Below are positions 50,201 to 62,200 of a DNA stretch of 64,000 nt, piece by piece; position 1 is the first letter of the stretch; each line of letters starts with the position of its first letter. The stretch comes from Serilophus lunatus. Lineage: Eukaryota; Chordata; Aves; Passeriformes; Eurylaimidae. The stretch is from NCBI GenBank assembly GCA_013399895.1, contig VXBA01002171.1, positions 761,542 to 825,541 on the forward strand. Reading direction: 5' to 3'. Under the pieces are notes generated by a model. The model saw only the letters and a list, made by a program, of their open reading frames with translations, did not search any database and was not told where the DNA came from. A program made the position numbers and the translations under genes.

Positions 50201-53200
50201 TAAGCAAAGTAGTCATGGAAATGAAACCCTCATGTTGATTTGAACTGAGTTCTTAACTAACATTCATAACAACAGAGTTCAGCATCACTACCCATCTGGA
50301 TTTTGTACAGAAGGAAAGTGAGGCCTGGGGGAGAAAAGTGACTCACTTTGACTCCCACAGCAGAGTAGCTTTATGCAGTTCATGGTGCCTGTCATGTCCA
50401 AAGAACAACTCTGCTAATGTATTTCAATATTTACCCTTCAATGTGAGCTGGAAAATGGGTCAGATCTTACTGGATGTGGTGGCTACAAAGAAACATGGTG
50501 ATATTGCATAATTTGACATTGACCCAAGTCCTGATGCAAACAGCTCTCCTGAGAAAAGCTTTATGGTGCCACCTGTCTGCCATTCTCTTTTTTGGATTCT
50601 GGAAAGAAACATGTGAAATCCTGAAGCAAATATCTGAAGTAAGTAATGCAAAATGTGAAAAATTGGTTTATATTAAATATAAGGAAAATATCAGGGCACA
50701 TTTGACTCGAGGTCAAGCTGTGGGGGTTTTGTTATCCACTAGCATTTATATTATAAGGTTCCATTCTAGGCTCATATGCTCACAGTCTCTTTCTCCACTC
50801 AGATATGCATGTGCAGGTTAGGGATTTGTATAAAAGATTGTGTTTCTGGCAAGCCAAAGGGAAATAATGTAACTCCACACCTTTATATGATCCATAAAGA
50901 TTTTTGAGCAAGGTAGTGTTTGCCCATGTGAAAAAATCCTTATAACTGTAGACATCATGGAATCCATCTGTAAAACTGTCCTCAATGTGTTTGTTTAAAT
51001 AGTAGGAATTGGGATCTCTCTGCCCATAGGCAACCAGTAACAGCATCCATAAAAACCCAATATAGGCTGGAAAAAAACAGGAAGAGACAGGATACATGAG
51101 CTCTGAATTATCAGTGCTGTTCAAAATAGATTACAAGAATAATTACTGCTGTCATCACCTATTAGGTGTAGACTCTGAGTGACCAGTGCTAATGAATGTG
51201 CACAAGCTGCTTCAATGGGCTGCAGTTTAAGTGTTTTATATTTGGAATATGAGCAGCAGTCAAGAAAATAAGAGGGAAGGCTGAACAGCAGTAGTGATGG
51301 CAGCTCTAAATAAAATGAGTGGTTTAACTTTGTTCCAAGTGTAGTCGAGGTAATTTTTGCCATTGATTTTAGAGGAAATAAAACAGGGCTATAAATCATT
51401 ATCCATAAATACTATCTGCTTTTAGAAACATGACCTCTGTCTGCTCTTTGATTTCAGCTTTATTTAACTGTTGACCCTCTTCTATCCTTTCTATCTTTTC
51501 TTTAACCTCTCACGTGTCTGTGATGTGTTGCTTTACCATAAAATGAAGCCTTAGCCACACTTTTATCTCCTGCTAACATTCCCACCTCCTTACAGCTCCA
51601 GCTGCCGTGGAACAGCCTGTCTGTGCATCGTGATGGTTGGCAGAAAGCTGAAGATATGCCAAAACTTTGTCACCCAAGAGAACAATATTTTCACTGATGT
51701 AAAAGTACTGATGAGTACTACTGAATAAAACAAGGTAATCTACATAATACCCAGGATTTCTCGGATGAGGGCAAATGCTTTCTGCTCCTTCACGCAGCTG
51801 ACTTTCATTTTCTCCACATCAGCTGCAGGAGGTGGCTGGTAAATGTTGCTTCTACTGTCCCGTCGGGCTCCAAAGAGAGGGAGTGAATCACCTGCGAGGG
51901 AGAGCAGTAAACCCTGGGGTCAGTCAACACATTATCCATGTCCTGCTTTTTGTTTCTTTGGACATTCCAAGGAAATATTTCCATGTAATGCTTTCCCTTA
52001 GGAAGACAGCGATATGGTTTAAACTGTTAGTACAGTAAGGCAAAAGTGGGGAGGGAAACAACTCCCAAACACAGTGTGTTGGGTTTTAGGACTAGGCATA
52101 GTCCAGGTGTCTCTCTCTAGGCTCAGCATCTCAGGAGGTGATGTATTCAGAGCCTGAGGCAGATCGGGAGGAAGCTGTAGATCAGATAACTGGGCTGTGC
52201 CCTAGGACTTCTGTCTGCTGGTGAAGGCTTTTTCTAGGCATGGTTATGATTGCAGAAGCCACTGTTGTGCTTTTGGGAATCATACAGATAGTTGTGGTTG
52301 TGTAAAAATCGTATGTAACCTGACAACTTTCCTATAGGGCTTAAAGGAGGTGGGAAATTTCCTTGAGAGAGTTTTAGATATGCTCGTCAGATAGAAATTT
52401 ACCAATCTACATGAAGAGTGCATTTTGCACCAGGTTACATGTTTATTTTCACCAGGTTGTGGAATAGTTACAGGGTTTGTTGCAAGCCATACCACAAATA
52501 CTGAGATGCCTGCACAGACCTGAGACAAACCTCCTTGTATATCTGGTTTTTCTTATGTCTGATATGATATTTAAGCATGATATTTAAGCGTAGTTATTGC
52601 ATGCTAATAGCACTGATTCATTAATTTTATTACAATGGCTTCAGTCAGTTTGCCATGTTACTTTCTTTTCTAGATAGTCCTTGAATGTTGATGGACAGAG
52701 AAATTATTGACTGTCCACATGTACAATTCTTGATCTTGTATGAATCCATATACGAGACTATTTCCTTTATCCTGATGTGGGCAAGCCAGGGATGGAGGGA
52801 AGGAGACAAGTATTAGTATCCTGGCAACAAGTAGGTTCTCCAGGAACAGGGACAAACATCAATGCTAAGGAAGATTGTGCTTATATATCTATTTGCAGCA
52901 GTAAAAAGATAATGACAGAGGTTCTAGTTCCGGATCTTTTCATCCAGAACTATTTCTCTTATATATTTTTTGTGGTCTCATCCATTAACTGTTCTGCAGG
53001 ATTTATCCAACCTACATGTACAGTGGTCTTTATTTTTTCCTGCAGCTGGTGTAAAATCAGTTACTTAGGCTTGATTTCACTTCTACCTTGATCTTGGGAA
53101 TGCTAATGGGTAGGAACATAGTCACAACATCTGTGGATTCAGTGATTTCTGCTAACCTTGTCAGCTCAGATTCAGATACATAAAGGTAACCTGTGAAGTT

Positions 53201-56200
53201 TTCAGTTGAGCTGAGTCACATATTTATGCATAAAGTACTCCAAAAGCTCGGAGAATACTGCACTTTCTTTAAGAGTGTCTCACTATCAGCACTCACCTGG
53301 TACAGATAAAGGCCCATCAATATCTGTGTTTTCTACATCCTCATGTTCCACCTTCTTCAGAACCAGAGCAAAAAAAGCAGCAAATCCCAGCACCTGTAAA
53401 GAATCAGCTATAGAATCACCATATGCTCATTTTAGAAGATGCAGCTCAGGCTTTGCCCTGTAGATCCAGGCACTGCAGAACAACTGTTCTTTGACTTTGT
53501 GGAACTCATCAGCTAAAGCTCTTAAACAAGAGTGCTGGGGTTGGCCCAGCTGAACTGATTTTGCCATGTGACACATCTTCCCTGGCCAGAAACCTCATCA
53601 CCTACTAAACCCTGACAAAGCAAGGGGGATTAATGGAATTAGAGTCAGCAAAAGACAACAGGACTCTGCAAACCACCTACTAGTTCTTATGTTAAGGGCA
53701 AAGACTTCTCATTTTGTATCTTTAATCCTGTGGTTCTTTAGAAAATGTTATATTGTCTTCCTGAAATGGGAGTAGATGAGCTTATCTTGGCCAGTGGTTG
53801 TAGTTTGGAGGATCTCACCTTTAAGGGCTGTGTGATGAAAAGACTTTCCAAGAAGGAGATGACCATGGAGATCAGCCACTTGATGGAGTTCTCCTTGCCA
53901 TAGTGCAGCCCATAGAGCATGGTAAAGAACCCAGACACACCACTGGTGGCTGCCACAAGGAACCAAGCAATGAACATAAACCACCAGGGCAGCCCTTTGT
54001 AAGAAACACTTTTCTTGTCATCACCAGAGAAGTTTGCAGTAAGGGAGCACCTTGAAAGTCAACCAGAAGACAAAGTATGAGTCTGCAGTGGAATAGGAAC
54101 CAAAATCACAGCCATCAAATTCACTGGGAATAGGCAACATCTTACGATTTAAAATCTCAACCAAAATATTCTAAATTCTTTTACCTAATGCAGTGAACAA
54201 AAATATGAGGAAGTGTGCAGAGATCATCTAAAATCAAAATAAATATGATGGGCTTATTTACTACTCAGTTCTTGCATAATAAAGCCTCCAGTCGAATTAC
54301 TGACAAAGAAAACTATGAGTGCATTTAAGCTGCTGGATGCATCTCTTGTGATCACCATAAAGGCCAGAGAGAGAATTAGTGCAATTGTTTTCAATACTTA
54401 ATTATCATATTTCACTGAACTATTTTTGTCTGCTTATTAATTTTTCTTTTTCCATACATTTTATGAGACTTCTGTGACTTTGGAGCTTAGTGATTATCCA
54501 GCCTTTTACTATCATGTGGCACTGTGTTGTAACTTTCCATTTTGGAGGCAAAAATGACAAAGAGCAATGATCTGTCATTATTGCCTTTGTGTGCAGTTCA
54601 CAGTGCATGGAAATTTCTTTTCTACAACTGTATAATAGTAAGACACATTTTTACAGATATAATAATAGTTATCTAGCACATATAAAGCAGTAATTATAGG
54701 GGCTCTGTCATTCTGACCAGTTTTGAATTCATGACCCAAATTCTCAGTATAACTGAGAATGAGATTAGAACTAGGTTACCCTTCACTGAGAGATGCTGAT
54801 GAGCAGATTTGGTTCTCCAGGAGGTTCTTCATGTGCTGAACTTGACGAACAGCTTGTGTGTAACTCTGAGGCACCTGAAATTTATGGGGCCCCAGTAATT
54901 CCAGTTCCACCTCTACATGCTGGAGTTGTGCGTACAAGCAGCGACTGTAATCACTGTATTTCAGTCGCTCACAAATTCTCTTCTCTGGAGTTGGGCTTCT
55001 TGTTTGTTCTGCAGGCAAATAATTATTTATTCTTTTATATACTGAGAAAATAGCTATTCCTAGATCAAAATACTGTTGAGTACAAAGGGTAATAGAACTG
55101 GAGCTAAAGATTATGAATGTGACAAAGTGAAGGGTAATATATGAAGGGAAGTGTAAAAGCAGCTTTAGCACTAGAGCTTAATGCTCTTCTGCTGGAACCG
55201 GCTGGAATTGTTGCCCTAAAACCTTAATAGAGAAGTCAAATCAGATCAACTGTTAATTTGTTCATAGCTGACCTTTGCAATTAGTAGCTTGGTGGACTCA
55301 CTGGAAAAGCCAAATGTGAGTCTCAATGAAATCAGTGAGATTGTTTACTCATATATTCTTGTTTAATTGAAAATAAATCAGTGCCTGAGTTGAGCATCAG
55401 ACTGAAAGGAGCAACAGCACAAGGCTAAGAAAAATAAAAGACAGGTTGAAAAAACTGTGAAACAACTGATATTTGTGAGTCTTTATGGTGGTAGACAGCA
55501 ATCCCACTCCCAAACCAGACAAGTAGCAAACTTTCAGTTCCACAGCAGAAAAAAATAGAGATTTTGTAGTTGTCTTTACTCAGGTGTGCACAGTGAAAGG
55601 ACAAGAGGCAATGGGCGCAATTTAAAACACAGGAAAGTCTTTCCAGGCATAAGAAAATCTTATGTATTGTAAGGACTATTGGACACTGGAGTAGATTTCT
55701 CAGAGAATTTGTGGAGTCTCCATCCTTGGAGACATTCAACATCTAACTGATTTGATGTGGGCAATCCTGCTGCAGCTGACCTTGCTCTGGGCAGAGTGGT
55801 GGGATCCAGAGATCCGTCCTTACCTCAGCTATTCTGCAATTCTCTAATTGCCTTTGAGCCACAGTGTAAGAAGAGCTTGGGTCATCATATCCAGCACTAC
55901 CATTATTTTCACTGCAAAGGTTTCAGCAGGCATTTCACAGTGTGGTTTTTACCTTGCATATCCATAGCACCTAATGTGACCATTATGGGGCCATCCTTCT
56001 TGCTCTCATCGTAAAACCCTTGCCCAGCTTTGTTCTGCTGGCAGATGATATCCTCAACCAATGACAGGAGGCTGTTGATGTTTGTTGCTTTTCCAAGATC
56101 TGATACTGAGGTGAGAGACGGAGTCTTCAGGGCTTTAAAGAGTGAGCTGGCAATCCTTCTTATGTCCTAGGAAAGACAGCAGCAACACAGCAGTGACTCT

Positions 56201-59200
56201 GGCTGCAGCGGCTTAAGCTGATGTGATCTGACAGCACCACTGGCTGGGAGCTGCACCAATTGCTAAAATCTCCAGAATGGATAAGAATAGCACATCCTAC
56301 AGTGCATCCTACAGTGCTGGATGTGGCAGGCAGATTTCTATGAGTTCAGCAAGACGGCTTTCAGGGGTCAAAAGGACAGCTTACCTGCCTAAGAGGAGAA
56401 AGATGAGGTCTATGATACCTTTCATCTTCACTGTCTTGTTTAGTGCTTGCTTTAACCCCTAAACACAGTGATTTGCTCACACACAATAATTGTGCAAGGG
56501 CTGGGATGTACAAAGGCAGCTCTTAACAAAGTCGAGGATTGCATTTAGATGCGGAAATGAGTGCTTTGCACCAGTGGTAAGTGGCTTTTCTCTTCAGACA
56601 GGCTGAAGGGCATCTGACAGGGAATATCTGTGCTGCGCAGCTGGGGAAGCCGGTCGTGTGTGGCACCAGAGGGCAGTGCAGGACTCGCAGGGACTTGCCT
56701 TTATCACAGCCTCTGGAGTGAGAGAGACAGCCTGGGCGGCCCATGGGGTGGGAGGTAGGCTTGGGGACACTCGACCGTTCTTTCCTGGCTTCTTCTCTCT
56801 CCCCTCCTTGGCTGGCCGGGGTCGTATGTTCCTGAACATCTGCACAATGAGCAGGTTGATGGGGAACATGAGGAGGGAGCTCTCAAAGCCAATCATCACT
56901 TCCTGCCAGGTGAACTCAATCTTACCTGTGAAAGTCAAACAGAGGGGAGGAGGAAAAATAACCCCAGGAAAAATAAACCATCAGGTCTCTCTTTTGTGAA
57001 AAAGCCCATTCGTTCAACTCTACTGCTTCTAGATTCTGCTGTCTCTCTATTTCCCTGCCCATGCGACAGTGAGGATTGTTACCCAAATCCATTTTCTGCT
57101 CAGCTGGATCCTTTGGCACCCCCCAGAACATGATGCTGGTCAGCATGGTGCAGAGAAGCAGCGAGAAACAACAGGACACACGCTGGGCTCGTGTGAAGGA
57201 GCTTCGTGGGGACCGGCTAAAAACTGAGTACCAGATGTGCCCATCCTGGAAACCCTTGGAGGTCTTCATGAAAAACAGATTGCTGGGAAGGAGGAGAAGC
57301 AAATCAAAAGGATGCATAGAAAGGAGAGGGAAGAATAAAGCTGGAGTTCAATGTGCTGACCTGATCATGTGTCTAGACAGTATCATGAGGAATAATAACT
57401 ATGAGAAATTACCAAATATCATGGCTCGATTTGCATGGAATGGTCATAGCTACTTCTGTCCTCTCCTTCTGGCCACACCAGAAAATAAAGGGAAAGCAAA
57501 TCATGAGCAGTTTCTATATAAATTGTTAAGGAAATTATACGTAAGAGAAGATGCTTGGATTTCTGTAGGTGTAGCCACACTATCCTGCTTTAACACCAAA
57601 ATTCTCAGTGTGGTATTGCTGTATCCTTCCTCTTTTCCTTGTTCAAAGCCCTTTAAGGGCAATGGAAAGACCTTTCTTGTTTACATTTTTGTCTAGGGAT
57701 TTGGTCTTTTTTTCCCATGCTTACTTTTCTAGACCGGTTGCTATGAAGATTAAAAACATCCATAAAATAGAAGGTACCTGAACTGCTTCATGTCCTGTTC
57801 TGTAGCTACTGGGAACACTTTATCTAGGACACATTCTCCAATATCAACAGCTAGCCAAGAGTTACAGAGGAAGTACCATTTCTGATCCCATGACAGATCA
57901 TGGACTAATACTCGATTCACATACCTGTTGGAAAAACATACAGGGCACAGTCACATGGAACTGAGTGGTGTGAAATTCAGAACTGGATGGAACTATAGAG
58001 GACAAACTCTGGCCTTTGGTTTCTTGGGTTGTGTCTAAACTGTTAGGCACAGGACTCATCCATCCTGCACTGCACATAGGATATGGGAATCCCTCTGGGT
58101 CCCACAGTGTAGATTATGATTTAATCTATTCATCTGCAAAAATGAGAAACTAACACTTCTTTCCCTCCTAGAACTGTAGGAAGGATAATTTTCATGTACT
58201 TGAAAAGGAAAACAGTTATCATTACAAAAAAGTATTTGTGGATCTTTGCTTCCTAGGATCTCCAGATCTCCACTTACCAGGACGGGCTGTCCCCTGAGTT
58301 GTCATGCCACAACCTAATACTCTGGAGCTCCCCAAGGGGGAAGAAGGTACAGAGTAGGAAAACATCCACTCCTCCACGTTCAAAGACAGTTGTATCAGGA
58401 TCAGTTAGATGGTGGGGCTCACTCTCTCCTTCCATTCCATAAAGGGTTAGAGTCACCTGGAAAATAAGATGACAAAATGAAAACTTGCACATCTCGATCC
58501 TATGTATGTCTGTCCTTTGACATTCTCTTCCAGCTCCCATCAAATCTAAGGACTTCCTGGCTTAAGAAGTGCATTTGAGCTGTCCTGCTTAATAGCCTCG
58601 GGTGCTCCATTATTCATCAAGCACAAACCGCCTTCCCACACAATGCCACTGATACCTTGGAAGTTGTGGCTGCACCTCGTCGGTGTCCTGTGAAAACTGT
58701 CACAAGGTAACGATACTGAGCAAAGGGGTCATTGTCTTCCAGGACTGTGATTTTCACCTGCAGAGTGACACAACACAAGCAGTGTGTTAGCTGGTCTGGA
58801 AGTGTGGGTTCCTGAAATTGTGGGTAAGAATTTGTCATCTTGTGAACAGTGTTTACTTTCCAGTAAACACAGTTACAGGGAAAGCAGTAGGATGGCTTAA
58901 AGGCTTCCTATTAAAACAGGATAGGCATGGTGAGAATTGCCCTAAATACATTCTGTCTTTATCAGCTGAAAACTTACTTTAGCATCATCCTGGATGTCTT
59001 TCCTCCGAGCCCAAATAAGTACAAGCACATATATCAGAAAGATGCATCCTACAGTGGTCACTACCACAGGATTGTCCACAAATGTACCAAACAGCTGTGC
59101 AGTTTTGCTGATATCTATGGCATTGGGTATGACAAAGAAGAAGCTCCCAAAAAGTGTGAGATGGTTGCACAGGCACTGTGTGCTTCTAGGATTTGTTTTT

Positions 59201-62200
59201 GGTCCTACCTGAAACCCAGAAAAAAAATCCTGATAAAACATTTTGCTTTAAAGTGTTAGATCACTTGCCAAGCAAATGAAAAGACAGTGCTGATATTGGT
59301 CAGTTAGTGCAGAGAACTGCTATACACAAAAGAATAGTTCAAATTCTAATAAGAAATAATAACTCCAATATATAGCCAGTAACAGGCATTGCAATATAAT
59401 ATGGCCCTGTCAGAATTTTCCATTTCTTCTTATTTAGAAGTCCAATCCAAGAAATAGAAATGGAAATATCATGTGAAGCTTAGTTCAATATGACAAAACT
59501 TCTTCAGTTTATTGAAATATCTCTGAATGATCTTGTTTTATGGTGTGAGTTCAGTACTATCATTTTACTACAGGATGGTGTTTATAAGGGCTGGCTTTGA
59601 AGTACATAACAGAAACATTGTTTTGTTTCACTCTACTTACATGACATCCATAGCTGTTCCAGCTCCCCTGGTGTTCATCCCAAAATACACACTGGGATGC
59701 AAAGGAAGTGACAGCTATGCTTAGCCCATCATAGACTGTGGAATCCATTCCCATATCTTGCAAAACCATGAAATAGTAGGTTCCTTCTCCAAAAACTAGT
59801 TCTTCTGGGCTAAGAACCCAGGTGTTTGTCTCACCTTCAACATAAATATTTTTGTTTCAATCCACAGAGAAATGCTAATTCAGAAGTATGTAGTATGTAG
59901 TATTGCATATAATGAATAAACTCATTTTTCAAAGCACCCCACACTTTGCTCCTGTTAGTGAACACTGTACACTAGAGATTGGAACCCTGAAGGCATGACA
60001 GACTGAAACTCCTGTGGGAGGTTTCTTTCCACACCTGAACTCATGGTCAAGGCTCATTCTGCAAGTTCATGAGTCACTAACCAGTTATCTTACCTCCAGC
60101 AGTTTTCTTAGGAAACAGATGATTTTTCATATCATAGTTCGTTTCATTTGGGCGATAACCATACCCCAAGTAGAGTATGAGTGGAATGTCATGTTCAGAT
60201 TCCAGGTGGATCACTATAGATGTGTTTTCTGAGGTAGCATTGACTTGGAAAGTGCTATAATTGCCCAGATTCAACAGAATCTTATCTCCCTGGGTTGCTG
60301 AAAGCCTTGGTAACATGATCTGTTTTCAAACAGAAAGACAGGTTTAAATCCAGCAAAGCACTTTGCTTCTTGCATGCAGCCACGTGCTAGATTATCTTTT
60401 TTCATAACATCAGGAAAGCAAGGCCAGCAAAAATATCGGCTTCAAAGTCATTTTCTGGACAATGCCAGCTAACCTCTGAACTCATCACAAAGTCTGTGAC
60501 CCTTGGTACCCTTCTGAACTGAAGAACTCCAGTTGTGACTAAGGCATAGCATTCCCACATTCATTTAAATGAAGGACAAGATACCTCCTTTTTAAGAAAA
60601 TACAGAAATATTTGTTATTTCATTGATCACATCACACAAATGTGACGGCACAAATGCAGACAACATCATCCCATTATCTAATGTAATCAACACTACCAGA
60701 GCTTGTGTTCACCTTACAGAAGGTGATAACACAAATGACAGTTCATTAATGGAGAAAGGAAAAAATGGGAAAAGAGAGATAGAAAATAGCGGATTTACCT
60801 CAATGTTCTCTTTGAGATTGCTTACTGGTATGATCAAACCATCCAGATCAGTAAGACTCAGACCTCCCACTGTTCCACTGATGTCAAAACTGGTGTCACT
60901 GGAGAGAAAGGGATTCATGGCAAAGCTCACCATCTGTAAGCAAGACATTAACAATCAGACAACTGAGATATTGTCAGTATTTCATTATATTCATAGTCTA
61001 AGTGGCTGAATAGTGGAAGTTTGTGCTCAGACCCAAGCAGGAGCTAACTTCAAAGAAGCTTGCATCCAGATTTAAATAATAAGCTATCTTATCTCTAAGG
61101 CAGATCAACACAAATCTTGAAAATGAAATTCTTTTTTAGCAGGGTTGGAAAAGATGCTATTAAAAAAAAAAAAAGGTTTGCAGATGTTGTAAGGGTATCC
61201 TGAGAGGGTCAAATCAATCAGAGGAGCCTTCAGAAAATTTATTATAAAAATATGACAATTATATGCAATCTGTTGTTTCAAGGCACTCTGAGCTGTCGTA
61301 TCCTCTTCAGAGCATAAGATGTAAGAAAGTAGATTTATAGGTTTTGATTCATTCCATTGCCTTCTCCAGCCATGTAAATATGAATCAGAGCATATGTGAG
61401 GGGCTGATGGGATGGAGAATTTAAGTTTTCAGTCCTCCTTTGTTTGCTGAACCAGTCTCATACAATTAAGATAAATGAAGACTTCTTTGATCAACAAGAT
61501 TTCAAATTATTTTCTTGTCATGACAGGAGGGATGACTTGTGAGCTTGTGTGTTCATTGTAAAAGGAGAAAGGAGTCTCAAACCATTAGATCAAGAATGTA
61601 AATTGAATATCAGATTGAGTCACATAAAAACTGTTTACTTGCCCTTATATCCACTGTTTCATGATCAAGTCCTGATATACTGAGAGAGGAAGCAGATGGG
61701 AGAGTAAAGCTGGCAGAACTGGAATTGGAGATGTTAATGGATGTGCCTTCCATATTTTCTGTTTGTAATCTGTCCAGTTAGGATTGGATACAGCAAAGCA
61801 TGATAAAAAAGAAACAGAAAAAAAAAAAGAAAACAAAGGAGGAAAAAGAAGAACACTAGCAAAAGACCCAACCTCAATAACATGGACTTCATATCTAGAG
61901 AAAAAACTTTCTCACTTTAGGAGTATAACATAGTTTCCAAACTATTTCTAACTCTGCCAGTAAATCCTTTGTACATTAATGTGTCCCTGATGTAGTACTG
62001 CACATAATGCTACCATGGAATCATATAGAAAGGGGTAGAATTGGCATATCTGGATAGGAAGTTGTACCCAAGATGTACTTGTGTGAAACATACCTGGCTT
62101 CTGTGTGAACATGTTCTTGATTTGAGGGCTCAGTGTGATGAGGATGAAAACCAGGCTCTGGGGGAACAATTTAGGGATGATTATAGGGAATGGAGAAAGC

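Noticed and set aside
56291..56315. Short tandem CATCCTACAGTG duplicate
   Set aside because: Two 12-bp copies inside a PKD1L2 intron with no further structure.
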